From assembly GCA_019096155.1 (NCBI GenBank), contig JAHCVI010000002.1:2170001-2234000 (forward strand): a stretch of 64,000 nucleotides of DNA, written 5' to 3'. This document shows positions 10,348-21,800 of this stretch, piece after piece. The notes beneath the pieces were generated by a model. The model was not told the DNA's origin. It made no database searches and was given only the letters and a program-made list of their open reading frames with translations. This stretch comes from Staphylotrichum longicolle. Taxonomy: Eukaryota; Ascomycota; Sordariomycetes; Sordariales; Chaetomiaceae. How positions within the stretch are numbered: the first letter of the stretch is position 1; each line of letters begins with the position of its first letter. The position numbers and the translations under genes were made by a program.

Positions 10348-12096
10348 GTGCCAACCGCTACATCCTATCGTCGGATTGCAGGAATGGCCCGTTGCCTAAG
10401 AACTACCAAGCCTTTGTCTTTTGCTTCACGCGTGGCTTACTTCTTCGGCAACTTTGGGAACGAGGGATAGAGATCATTTGGGCCTTGGCAATATCTGCTG
10501 CGAATTTCGTCTGTTTCTTCAACGGGGTGCAGGTAATGGGGTTTGGGAGCGGGACCACGGCCGGTTGCTTACTGGGTTTGTGTCGTGAGGGGGCGGCGAC
10601 GGATGGATGGCGGGGTCAAAATTTTACAAAGGGCTGGAAAGACAAAAGAACACGCGATTCTTACAGGGTCCCTTCGGGGTGGAGTTTTCTTGAACCGACA
10701 ACACATTGTACTGGCTCCCTCTATTTCGGCAAACGGGTCACAAAGGGAGCGGGGTGGGCGGATGGTTTCCCTAGCCTCGGACGCCTGGGACACGCGCGCA
10801 CACGGACACACATACGGTTGTTTCCAATCTCGTCGACTTCGAATTCGCAACAATGGGCAGAATCGGTTGAGTCGGGCATGGGCTGGGCAGGTTTGGTATC
10901 AGGGGGGGCGCGTGGGAAAAGGGGGGAAGAGGCGTGCATAGCGAGGGAGTGTACAGGGGTTATATCCGGCCTTTGGTGCTCGCAAGCGGCGGCGGGGCCT
11001 ATGCGTCCTTTGCCTCGTTTCTGTGTGTTAATCTTATCCTCTTTTCTGTCGGCTGCTTTTTTTCTCTCTCGATTTTGTCATTTGCTTTTTCCTCACATCT
11101 ATTCAACAACTAGTATGCTCCAGATTGAGGTCCTTTTTCATTTCGAGGAAAAAAAGTTATTTTTGCTGGATGGGTGGGCTGGCTGGCGGGGCGGCGGGAG
11201 TAAAGCGGAACATCAGGGGGCGAAGGGGTGTTGGTTTCGGACTGGGAGGGAGGAAGGTTGTTATTTTGTTTTCTCGTTGATGTGTTTAAAGCTATTTTCA
11301 AAGATGCTATTCTTTTTTTCATCTTTTCGATTCTGCTGTCTCCATACGCTCGAGCTGACTGGCACATATCATCAACACATACACACACACGCTGTTGCAG
11401 ACAAGCAACGAACCTGTCAACCACGTTTGATCCAAATGTCTACTGGTCTGCTTCATTTATGGCTCAGTGGTGCTCGTTGGACAGGGATGTGCTGGCGTAA
11501 GGGATTCGTTCTCTGGCGACGAGATGGGGAAAGAATTAGGGCGAGCATGCCGAGTCCGGGTCGCGTTGCGTTTGTGACTGGGACTTGCGTTCTCTGGCCT
11601 CTTCTCTTCACAACAGGGCCGTTGTAAATGGCAAGGATACTCCGGCGCAGGGGAGGACGGTGTTGTGTTAACATTCCCTAAACTCGTTCCGTATGTCTCC
11701 CTGGAGCTGTTGAGGAACTTGTGCCACTGGCAAGAGCCGCGGCCATCAGTCCAATAAAAGACCTACGATCTATGGTCAGTAACCGGGTCGGAGCGTGGAA
11801 TCGAAGACATCGAATCAATATTTTGCATTCTCCGTTGAAACACAGTTCCTCATTTTGACCTAGCCAGGAATGGATCTGATTCGCAACAAAGCATGGCATT
11901 AGGACAATAAAGTGACCTCGAGAAAGCGCTTATTTGTCTTCTTGTTGACAAGCAGTGGTCTGAGGGAGAAAGTAGAAGCTCAGGCTAACTGGTATAATGT
12001 AATTAAACCCACGTTCATCCGTGGCGAAACAGGCCTTCAGACTCTGATACAACCACGAAGGTCAACCATGAGGCCAACTTTCAGAAACAGCGACAA
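10348..12096. other. Intergenic, convergent 3' regions; no supported gene
   Basis: This 1.75 kb gap between the stops of the Nrp1-like gene (+) and the F-box-like gene (-) is long for a convergent interval. It is relatively T-rich with TTTT runs (11040-11340) that suit 3' UTR and polyadenylation signals. A frame of about 410 codons crosses it, but begins without ATG and its composition is not protein-like. Confidence 0.5.
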
Positions 12097-15000
12097 CTAC
12101 CAGGGACGAAACCAGTCCCGCAACTTCCGCGTCCGGTCATCCTCGCTGACATCCTCGTCGGCGATGTACAGTGCCAGATCGAGATCGTCGTTCGCCTGAA
12201 TCTGAGTCATCTGTTGGATGGCCTGCTGCTGGGCGTCCTGTTCGGCAACCTGCAAGCCCTCCATCATCTCGTTGATGTTTTCGTCCTCATCCCATTCGTC
12301 ATTCTCCTCCAGGTTATCGTCGGCTTCATCCATATCGCCATCAGGGCCATCCTCTTCCATGCCGTCGCCGTCTTGCCCCATCATGTCTTCATCCTCGCCC
12401 TCGCCGGCTTCATCCATACCGTCATCCTCGATCATCTCGTCCGCAATCTCACCAAACTCGAACCCAACACCAGCCTCCTGGACGCCCGCATCCTCCTCCT
12501 GTCCCTCAACAGCATACTCCCCAGGGTTCCTCAGAAAATGGTCCCAGTCGATGTTGGATAACTCCACGGCCCCGTCTGGCCCTCCTGCCCCGATATCCAC
12601 CATAACCCCGCCGTGTGGGTTGAAGAACCACATCGGCATCTCGCCGTCATGTCCTGTTTCCCCGAACGCAAACGTCCTGACCTCCCCAGAACCCTGCCCA
12701 CTCTCTGCTCCTCCACCTTGCGCAGCAGCTCCCTCTCCCATCTCGTCACCTCGGGCGTCGCCGCCCGCCTCGTCCTCCACAATCTCGCCCTCCTCCAATT
12801 CATCGATAACCCCACCGTTACCCTCCGCAGCCTCCCCTACCTCCCCTGCCTCAACATCACCCTCGCCCTCATTATCGTCATCCCCCTCGTACTCCTCCTC
12901 AGCAGACGAATACGCCAGATCGGCCTGCGCGAGCAGCATCTCGTCGGTGTTGCCGCCCTCGGACAGGGAGGTCGCGGGGGTGTGGTCGAGGAGGAGGAAG
13001 GGGTCGGCGTTGTAGATGTAGGGATTGGGCAGGGTGTCGTCGGCCTCCTCCTCGGAGGAGGAAGAGTGTGGTTCCGAGTCTGTGATGAACTCGGTTTCTT
13101 CTTGTTGTTCTCCTCCTGCGGCTGCTGCTGGCGCGGCTTCGGCTCCGATGGTGCTGGTGTGAGCGTCGTTGGTGTCGTGGGTGGCGCTGGTGGTGGTGAT
13201 CGCCTGAAAGTCTAGTTGGTAGGGGTAGTCTTGATATTGGTACTCTTCCAGGATGTCGTGTTTGTTGTAAGGCTCCCCGTCGTCCTCGGTGTCGAACGGG
13301 AGGCCGCGAGCCCGGCGGCAGCCTTGGAAAATGAGTTCGAGCTCGGTGGGCCTGATTGGGTCGAGGTCGAGGTCTTCGTCGGGGATGGTGGAGAGGTCCT
13401 CCGGGTCCGGGAGAGGCTGCTGCTTTCTGCGCCAGCGGGACGCAGGATGGAAGGGAAGGGTTGCAAAGGTCGGAGCGGGAGAGGAGTCCACGACCATTGC
13501 GTCGGGGCTCCCAAGGCGTAGGGGCTGGGGCTGGGCGAACTGTTTGAGATGGTCCGCCATGTCGGCTTGGGACGGAGGGAGGAGCTTGAAATGTGAGCCG
13601 AGCTTCTTGTTGGCCATGGTCTCGGAGGTCAGCTTCGCGAGGTTTGCCCAAGTGACGTCGAACTTGAAGCGCGCGCAATTGAGCTCCTTGACCTCGTCCA
13701 TCTCCTCTTGCTCTGCCATGAGAATTATTGCCTTCTCCTCCTCGCTGAGCGTCTTCCACCGCGCCTTGCGCGCGTGCTTGGGCAGCCACATTCCGGGCTC
13801 GAAGGGGACGTTGCCGCAACCGGAGTGGATGAGTTCGTGCTTGAGGGGCTTCCAGCCCTTGAACGCCGGGGGCAGCTCGTCGTCGCTCATGTACATCTCG
13901 TCGAGGCTCGGGACTTGGCTGTTGCCCGTGCTGAAGTCGACATGACCGTAGATCATCATCTCGTCGATACAGGCATCTAGATCGAGCTGGCGGCGAGCGG
14001 CCTCGAGAGGGATGAGCTCATCTGGACGCATTAGGTGGTCGGGGCCGGTGCCCCATCCCTCAAAGTGCATGACGCCCAGCTGATCCATCTCAACACCATA
14101 CAGTGCTGCGGCATTGGCAACCTCGATTTGGTCGGAGCCGACATCGTAACGGAGCTTGAGCTGGCGAATCTCAGCTGGCGTGCGGTACTTCTTCCCCCGG
14201 AGCAGTGCCCAGAGGGGAGACAGGCTGCGCTGGCCCATCATGAGGCGCATGAGCATGCTCGACTGTGGACCGAAGACGGGATCGTTGAAGGCGAGAACCA
14301 GTTTCACCAAAAAGAGCTGAGCAATGTACAGGTCCTCGTCGCTGAAGAAGTCCGGGTTGTTGAGCAGCACCATGCGCGCCTGGGTAGTGGAGGCATCCAT
14401 GATAAGCCAGATCTTCTTGAGGGACAGGTGGGCGCCTCGGGGCAGACGATGGCCACGGCGCGCTAGCGACGCGATGATGTCGCGGACGCGTATCTCACGG
14501 TTGACGACCATCTGCAGCCACATGAGACCTGGGATCAAGCGCACTTCACCTTCCTTGGCGTTCAGGGGCAGCTGGCCGTCGAACTTTGCTTGGCCAAGCT
14601 GTGTCCGGCTCAGCTCCTGGTCGGTGGGCGTCACTCGGCGGTTGTACGGGTCCGGGATAAACCAGCGGAAGTAGACGGGACTGGAGTAGATGCGGGTTGC
14701 GGTGGGTGCCATGTGCATCGCCCAGGCAAAGATGCTGCTCCTCATGTGCTTGTTGATGATGTAGTGGAAGTCCCTGCAGACGCTGTAGAGCCGGACGATG
14801 TCGAGGGGCCGCAAGTGCTTGCACACCTCGACGATCAGGTCGGTGCAGGTGCACAGCGAGCCGAGGAGGTCGAAGCGGTTCTTCTTGGGAGGAGGGCGAC
14901 AGAGGGAGCTCCACTGGTCGGTGGCTTGCTTGAGCATGCGGATGCGCTGGCGAGCGATCTGGCGGAACTCGGCGAGAACGAACATATTGGCGTCCTGCAG

Positions 15001-15363
15001 ACCCTCTTCGGCGAGGATGCACTGCCACTGCTCTTCAAACTCGTCTTCTTCTTGCTCTGCTTTGGCCTTGTCGTCGTGGTCGTCGTCTTCTGTCTCGTCG
15101 TTGTCCTCGTCGTAGATTCTGTGTGCCGTCGTGTGGTTGATCCTCGTCCGCTTGAACGAGTGTGATGGTGTCCTATTCATGTGATGGATAATCTGCTCGA
15201 CATCTGGTCTGATGCCTCTTGCTTCGATCTCCTCGCGCGTGGCATTTGCGCGAGCAGCCTGGGCGAGGGCGAGTCTCCGGCGCGCAACCTCCAGGTTGAC
15301 GACGTTCAGCTCGGCAACATTTGGCAACTGATTGCCGCCGTCATTGCCTTGAGATGTCGACAT
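12097..15363 (-). CDS. F-box-like protein with long acidic C-terminus (1088 aa)
   Basis: One uninterrupted frame. I start it at the first in-frame ATG (15363, context TCACCATGTCG); the frame is open further upstream but without an ATG. After an acidic patch (EDNDETEDDDHDD) near residue 90 comes an F-box-like segment at ~165-205 (LIVEVCKHLRPLDIVRLYSVCRDF). F-box proteins recruit targets to SCF ubiquitin ligases through Skp1. A mostly ordered region follows to about residue 600, including SLKKIWLIMDASTTQA. The last ~300 residues are strongly Glu/Asp-rich (EEEYEGDDDNEGEGDVEAGE-like blocks) and disordered, ending RTRKLRDWFRPW. I recognise no named orthologue. The substrate is unknown and the SCF role is inference from the F-box only. 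Confidence 0.8.
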   Translation of the reverse strand: MSTSQGNDGGNQLPNVAELNVVNLEVARRRLALAQAARANATREEIEARGIRPDVEQIIHHMNRTPSHSFKRTRINHTTAHRIYDEDNDETEDDDHDDKAKAEQEEDEFEEQWQCILAEEGLQDANMFVLAEFRQIARQRIRMLKQATDQWSSLCRPPPKKNRFDLLGSLCTCTDLIVEVCKHLRPLDIVRLYSVCRDFHYIINKHMRSSIFAWAMHMAPTATRIYSSPVYFRWFIPDPYNRRVTPTDQELSRTQLGQAKFDGQLPLNAKEGEVRLIPGLMWLQMVVNREIRVRDIIASLARRGHRLPRGAHLSLKKIWLIMDASTTQARMVLLNNPDFFSDEDLYIAQLFLVKLVLAFNDPVFGPQSSMLMRLMMGQRSLSPLWALLRGKKYRTPAEIRQLKLRYDVGSDQIEVANAAALYGVEMDQLGVMHFEGWGTGPDHLMRPDELIPLEAARRQLDLDACIDEMMIYGHVDFSTGNSQVPSLDEMYMSDDELPPAFKGWKPLKHELIHSGCGNVPFEPGMWLPKHARKARWKTLSEEEKAIILMAEQEEMDEVKELNCARFKFDVTWANLAKLTSETMANKKLGSHFKLLPPSQADMADHLKQFAQPQPLRLGSPDAMVVDSSPAPTFATLPFHPASRWRRKQQPLPDPEDLSTIPDEDLDLDPIRPTELELIFQGCRRARGLPFDTEDDGEPYNKHDILEEYQYQDYPYQLDFQAITTTSATHDTNDAHTSTIGAEAAPAAAAGGEQQEETEFITDSEPHSSSSEEEADDTLPNPYIYNADPFLLLDHTPATSLSEGGNTDEMLLAQADLAYSSAEEEYEGDDDNEGEGDVEAGEVGEAAEGNGGVIDELEEGEIVEDEAGGDARGDEMGEGAAAQGGGAESGQGSGEVRTFAFGETGHDGEMPMWFFNPHGGVMVDIGAGGPDGAVELSNIDWDHFLRNPGEYAVEGQEEDAGVQEAGVGFEFGEIADEMIEDDGMDEAGEGEDEDMMGQDGDGMEEDGPDGDMDEADDNLEENDEWDEDENINEMMEGLQVAEQDAQQQAIQQMTQIQANDDLDLALYIADEDVSEDDRTRKLRDWFRPW

Positions 15364-16378
15364 GGTGAAGTCCAAACTAGATGTGACCTGGGAATCCGTA
15401 CGATGAAAGCTATCTCGGAGAGTTGGGTACAAGTCAGAGTGTGGTGTGATGGGAAGAGTTGTCGAATCGGTCCATGAAGAGAATTTGCTTGAAAGAAATG
15501 GAAAAGTCGAGAATCCATGTGCGCCCAAGTTAAAATAGGCTCGGTTGCCGACTTGTTGTCTGAGTTGAAGGGAACTGTTGATATTGTTGCCGGTCTCCTA
15601 TTGTGAATCAACAACAATAGCAGAAACAATGCGAAACCCCAAACGCACAATACCACCACCTGATTATCCACCACAATACGTACCTTCCTCCAAATAAACC
15701 TCAAGCTGGACTTGTTGCTCATCAATTCATTGCGTTAAAATTGTTAGTGAGAAACGGATGGGTGTCTCCCTTGCGAGTGTTCATAAGTGTTCAAGGTTGC
15801 GCATCTGTGTTTGTTCTTCTCCGCAAACTCGCGGATGGCTCGCTCCTCCTTCTCCCCATGAACTGCAGAGTTACAGAGGCTAAACTTGCTCTGGAGAAGC
15901 TCCCACTAATGGGCTCCCACTAATGGTACAGGTTGTGTCCGCTCCTGGCAGAAATTTCATAGAGATCTCTATTCGACCCGAGCAAGACAGGAATGGCCAA
16001 GTTTGCGCAACAAAACTAAGACTCAGTATTCCCAACCCCTGTGGACTAAATGCTGTTATCAAGTGACGCTCAATTCATCAGCAGGTTGCTCTGCTATCTC
16101 CGAGATTGTTTTGCCCTTTCCTCTCTGCTGCGCTATTTGCCAGTTTCCTTGCTGGCCGTAATCTGCTTCGCCCATGCCCTTCTGGTCGTTACATACGACA
16201 ACTTGAACGTATCCTCGGGCGCCTCGAACTCAGATTCGGCGTCCATCGTCGGTGGCTCCGGAAAACTCGATGACTCCGAACGGGCTACCCCCACAGAGCC
16301 TTGTGATTCCGACCGGGCCTTCAACTCTGAACCTCCCCTCGCAGCCCGCCGCACCCCCGGATTCTTACCATCCCCCTT
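15364..16378. other. Promoter/5' region of F-box-like gene and 3' region of hat2
   Basis: Between two genes on the minus strand. No convincing gene; the longest frame (16050-16382, +) is discussed under rejected items. Confidence 0.55.
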
Positions 16379-17916
16379 CTAATTGGACGCGTCCATTTCG
16401 TTCATCGGCATCTCAATGTCATCCTGGTTGACGATGGCGTCCGCGACCTTCCAGATCTGGAGCAGGTTGTCCTCAGCAGCGCTGCACACGAGCCACGGGT
16501 CGTTGAGGTTCCAGCTGAAATCGGCAAGGTGGTTGGTGTGGCCGCCGTGCATAAAGACGAGCTCCGGAGGCCCATCTTCCTGGTCCTCGGGCAGTTGTTC
16601 GTCGCCCGCACGGCTCAAATCCCAGAAGATGACCCGCCTGTCGTAGCCGCCGCTGCCCAAGAAGCTCGGCTCGATCGGGTGCCACGAGAGCGAGGTGACA
16701 GCGTCGTTGTGGCCTTCGAGCGTGTGGATCTTTTGCTTGAGGTTGCGCATATCCCAGATGCCGATCGTCTTATCGGCCGACGCCGTAGCGATGAGATACT
16801 CGGTCCGTGGGTTGAACGACAGCGCGTTGATGGCATCGCTGTGGCCGTCACGGGCGACAACCGCCGCCCTCGTGGTATCGGACCTCCGAACGTCAATGAT
16901 CTGGAGTGTCAAATCGTCCGAGACGGTACCGATCCAGTGCTTGACCATGGGGTGGTACTGCACATCGTTCACGATGTGGTTATGGTGTGTGTATTTCCTC
17001 GAAGGCTTGAGCGTCTTGCCGGTGCCCTGAACTGTGTTCAAATCCCTATCCATGAAAGTTAGATGCGATCGTTTTCAGCGTTGATTGTTGCCTACCAGAG
17101 CAGAACCGTCTTGTCCTCACTACCGGACGCAAGACAGCCCGCCTCATGTGGGTTCCAGCTGAGTCCAAAGCCTTCCTCCTTATGGCCGATCAGCTCAATC
17201 TGCGGGTTCGGCGTGCCCGTGGGAGTCAGGCTGTGCTTGGTCCGGTCGAAGATCAAGACCTTTCCGTCAACGGCGAGCGTTGCAATGATGTCAGGGTTCT
17301 GAGGCTGGTAGCGCGCCTTGTTGACCTCGCCCGGGTGGTCAATCTTTTGTGTGATGTTGAACTTGATGACGGGCGGCTCCCCAGACGAAGCCTTGCTGCC
17401 ATAGCCGCCAATCTCGCCACGCTCCTCGTCGTAGTCACGAGGGTTAGGGTCGACCGACTTCGGAAGCTCGATCTCGGCAACCTGGAGATAGTTGGGCTTG
17501 CCTTCGGCAGTGTGGGTTCCGATGAGCAGGCGGTGGACCGTGTAGTTGTTCTCTTTCACGTCCTTGACATCGGGGAACCACTGCGTAGTCAGGGTCGGCC
17601 ACTCCAGCGCCGTGCTTGCCAATGTCAGTGGGGTTTGCCTCAGCGCGGCCGATTCCGAGATTCCTACCTCAGGATCATGTCATAGAGAAAAGGGCTGTTC
17701 TTCTTCCATGTCTTGTACTCTGGGAATCATTAGCTAGATGATCAAACGGAACTTGAGAGGGCGACGTACCCTCGTTGATGAGCCTCTGCTCCATGTCGGC
17801 ATCGTCCTGGTCGTCCATGCTGACTATGCACAGTTAGAATCTTTGCTCTCTTCAAAAAACGGGAAATTAGGAGAAAATGTACCTTCGACGTCGTCGACCA
17901 CGTCGCCGGGAGCCAT
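16379..17916 (-). CDS. hat2: RbAp46/48-type WD40 histone chaperone (Hat2/Msi1 family)
   Basis: Five exons (17916-17883, 17823-17770, 17719-17668, 17614-17096, 17045-16379) encode 441 aa, the usual length for this family. The N-terminal helix that binds histone H4 is intact across three junctions (EQRLINEEYKTWKKNSPFLY, then STALEWPTLTTQW). WD repeats follow, e.g. GHKEEGFGLSWNP, HHNHIVNDVQYHP, GHSDAINALSFNP, ATASADKTIGIWD, GHNDAVTSLSWHP, GGHTNHLADFSWN. These proteins carry H3-H4 for the type B acetyltransferase Hat1, and in other complexes serve chromatin assembly and PRC2. Filamentous ascomycetes may use one such protein for several complexes, so hat2 is a family label. Every junction restores conserved residues. 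Confidence 0.93.
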
Positions 17917-18810
17917 TGTGGAAGAAAAAGTATCTGAGCTAGTTTGGTCAAATACTGCTTGGTAACCGGGTTTGCAAGTGAAGTTGTGAGAAAAAAAATC
18001 TGCTTGTGGCCGGATTACAAGAGCCGGGGAAGAGTGATGAAGGGAGGGCTGGGATTTGAGATCATGTCCAGTGCTCTTTGCATGAGCGAGGAGCGCGATT
18101 CGCAAGACGCGACGTGATCTTAATTGACTTTCCCAGGGCCCGGGCGCTAGCATCCCAAGGCACACTTGACCAAAGTTGGGTTAGTGGATGGGCAGGGGTG
18201 CGCACGGGCCACGCTATCAACCGCAGTGTGCCCCAGAGCATGGCTCGAGCGGGTGGTGGCGTGCAGGGGTAGAAATCGGTGGGGCCAGGGACGGATAGTG
18301 GGGCAATTCGGCCAGTCAGTCACCCACCGGCATGCTGAGGACCAGTGCGGCCTCAGCTTCGGCCAGCGAAACACAGCAGAGGCAAAGACAACATCTTTCC
18401 CTTCCCCTTCCCCCTTCCGACGTCCTTTCCCGGCACACTGTCGCCGGTTTCTGGCGCCATTCTCATTCTCACAAACACACAAACCGAACGTATAGACGAC
18501 AAGAAGCGGCCAAGGACCGCGTGCTGTTAGGCTTTTGCGGGTCTCGAAACATTGTCCTGTTGTGTTTCTTTCTTTCGCCCCTCTTGCTTTCGCTCGACCC
18601 AAGTCCCAATTCCGAAAGCCCGGCCATTTTTATTCAGTGCCGGCATCAGAAACTCGGTCTCTTCCCTCCACCGTCGTCACCCACGCTTATTGCAAGGCTG
18701 CGACACATCGTCGAAGCTTCAGGAGCCAGCGGCACCTGCATCGACACACCGAACACGCCAACCATCAACCGAGCTGAGAGTCGCGCCGCCTCGCGCACTT
18801 TGTCGCCAAC
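17917..18810. other. Divergent promoter region hat2 / xrn1
   Basis: Roughly 0.9 kb between the divergent hat2 (-) and xrn1 (+) start codons. It is pyrimidine-rich on the xrn1 side (18390-18720), consistent with a fungal 5' UTR. No gene seen. Confidence 0.6.
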
Positions 18811-21800
18811 ATGGGGTGTGTATTCTCTTCTGAAGCTTTAGTGACGGCGTTCCCGGGTTGCTGACCAGCTGTGCAGTGTTCCCAAGTTCTTCAGATGGCT
18901 CTCGGAGCGCTATCCTGCCATCTCGCAGCTCATCGCCGAGAACCGGATTCCCGAGTTCGACTGCCTCTACGTGCGAGCCTCCCAGCCTCCCGAAAGCCCG
19001 GCTTCCCTTTCCAGCAATGTGCTAACCGACTCTCACAGCTGGATATGAACGGTATTATCCACAACTGCACACACAAGGACTCGGACGATGTCCACTTCCG
19101 TCTCACCGAGGAGGAGATGTTCATCGCCATCTTCAACTACATCGAGCATCTTTTTGGGAAAATCAAACCCAAGAAGCTATTCTTCATGGCAATCGATGGT
19201 GTCGCTCCGCGCGCCAAGATGAATCAGCAGCGTGCCCGCCGTTTCCGCACTGCCCTCGAAGCCGAGAAGGCCCGCGATCGGGCAATCAAGGAGGGTAAAG
19301 AGCTTCCCAAGGAGGAGCCCTTTGACAGCAACTGCATCACGCCCGGTATGGTACCCTCCCCTCTCAAACTCAGCCCCATCGCTAACCAAGCTTCGACAGG
19401 AACCGAGTTTATGGCCAAGCTGACGCAGCAGCTCAAGTACTTCATCAACAAGAAGGTCTCAGAAGACAGGGATTGGCAACAACCGGAGATTGTCCTTTCC
19501 GGCCACGAAGTTCCTGGTGAAGGCGAGCATAAGATCATGGAGTACATCCGGAATGCTCGCGCCCAGCCCGAGTACAACCCGAACGTTCGCCACTGCTTGT
19601 ATGGCCTCGATGCTGATCTCATCATGTTGGGTCTTCTGAGCCATGATCCGCATTTCTGCCTGCTTCGTGAGGAAGTTACGTTTGGCCGCCAGGCTAAGCA
19701 CAAGTCGAAGGAACTGGAACATCAGAACTTCTACCTGATGCACCTCTGCATTGTCCGCGAATACCTGGAGCTCGAGTTTCAGGAGCTCAAGCGCGAAGGC
19801 GCAATGTCTTTCCCGTTCGACATGGAGAAGGTCATTGACGACTTTATCCTCATGGCCTTCTTTGTCGGCAACGACTTCTTACCGAATCTTCCTCACCTCC
19901 ACATCAACGAGGGTGCCTTGGCTACCATGTTCAGGATATACAAGGCTGTGCTCCCCAAATGCGACGGCTACATCAACGAGAATGGAACCGTAAACCTGAA
20001 AAGGCTTGGCCTTCTTCTCGACGAGCTTGGAAAGGAGGAGTACCGTTTCTTCGAACATGAGAACGAGGATGCCAGCTGGCTGCGGGGCAAGAAGATGCTC
20101 GAAAACGACGAGGCCGAGAAGGTGAGGGCGAGGGCCAAGGGCAAGCTCATTGTCAGCTCTGAGCAGAAGGCGCTTTGGAAGCAAAAGATTCGCAAGTTCC
20201 TTACCAACCGCAGCTCTCAGACGTTGGACCTCGGCGCCGATCTCAAGGCCGCAGATCGCAAATTTGTCCAGGATCTCGCGGAAGCTGCCCATCTGGATTG
20301 GGCCACAAAGCCCGACGACGAGGGCCATCGCCATCTCATTCTGTCCTATCCCGCTAGAGACGAGGAGGACGAAGACGATGAGGAGTCTCAGTCCGCCGTG
20401 TTGCGCATCGTCAAGCGATACGACAATGCCCAGGCACTCGACCTCACATCAGCCGATGCCCAGGCCGCGATGGAAGCCAAGTACAACCAGATGTTCCAGC
20501 AATGGAAGGACGAGTACTACTTCAAGAAGTTCGAGGACTGGACTCCTGAGAACAAGGAGGAGGAGCTCCGGAAGCTGACCGAGAATTACGTTCAAGGCCT
20601 GCAGTGGGTGTTGTACTACTACTATCGTGGTATTGCTTCGTGGCCGTGGTTCTACGGCTACCACTTTTCCCCCATGATCTCGGACGTCATGAAAGGGTTG
20701 AACGCGGACCTCAACTTCAAGCTGGGCCAGCCGTTTAGACCAAACGAACAGCTCATGGGTGTCCTGCCGGATCGCAGCAAGAAGATTGTTCCAACGGTGT
20801 ACTGGGAGCTCATGACGGACCCCAAGTCGCCGATCATCGACTTTTATCCCCGCGATTTTGAGCTGGACATGAACGGCAAAAAGATGGACTGGGAAGCCGT
20901 CGTCAAGATTCCTTTCATTGACGAGAAGCGATTGCTGGCAGCCATGGGCCCCAAGAACGAGCTCCTTTCCGAGGAGGAGAAGGCGCGCAATGACTTTGGA
21001 GTGCCGCTGAAGTTCACATACTCGGAGGATGTCGACTTCACCTATCCCCTCCCTGGTGGACGTGTTCCCGCCCATCACACTGCCACTGCGTGGAGAACAT
21101 CTTCGATCTCCCCGCTGTGGAAGGGCTGGAGTATCGGGCTGGGCTGACCGATGGGGCCCTCCTCAGCATCGAAGCGTTGGCTGGGTTCCCCAGCTTGGCG
21201 ACGTTGCCATATGTCGCCAGTCTCGGTTTCCACGGAGTCAACGTCTTCCAGCAAGACAGCCGCATGGTCGTGACCCGGGGCACATGAGGCCGCGCCTTAA
21301 GCTTGGCCAGCGTTGCTTCGTCGGCTATCCGTTTTTGCAAGAGGCCAAGATCGTGAAGGTCTCGGATGAGCTCTTCGATTACACCCTGGCCGAGGATGGT
21401 AGTGGCCAGGTCGCCGTCAGGAACCACTCGCCTCGCGACATTGAGGACTGGACCAAGAAGGCCGACAGGATCGAGAACTTTTACAGCAAGCGGCTGGGAA
21501 TTCAGATCGGTCCTGTCGAGTCGCTGGTTTCTGTACACATGCTGAAGGGTCTCATCAAGACTGACGAGGGAGCGACAGTGAAGGAGTATGGTGAGATCCC
21601 GGGCATGGAGACCGAGTACGCTTCACAAATCATCGTGGATGAGGTCGTCAACGAGGACGAGCGATTCATTGAGAGGGCTGCTCTGCCTGTCGAGGAAGAG
21701 TTTCCCCTCAAGTCGATCGGTTTCTTCCTAGGCGATTACAACTATGGCCAGCCCCTGGAGGTTGCGGGCTACTCATCTGGAAAGCTCTCAATCTGGCTTG

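Noticed and set aside
10392..11627. 411-codon open frame on the plus strand after the Nrp1-like gene
   Set aside because: It starts from a TTG, has no spliced partners, and its composition (many Cys, Trp, Gly and aromatic runs) is that of translated T/G-rich non-coding sequence.
15364..15528. 55-residue N-terminal extension of the F-box-like protein
   Set aside because: It would start from a non-ATG codon; the ATG at 15363 has a good context, so I treat the rest as 5' UTR.
16050..16382. 110-codon ATG frame on the plus strand ending inside the hat2 stop region
   Set aside because: No recognisable motif, overlaps the hat2 3' end, and lies where a 3' UTR is expected; not enough support.
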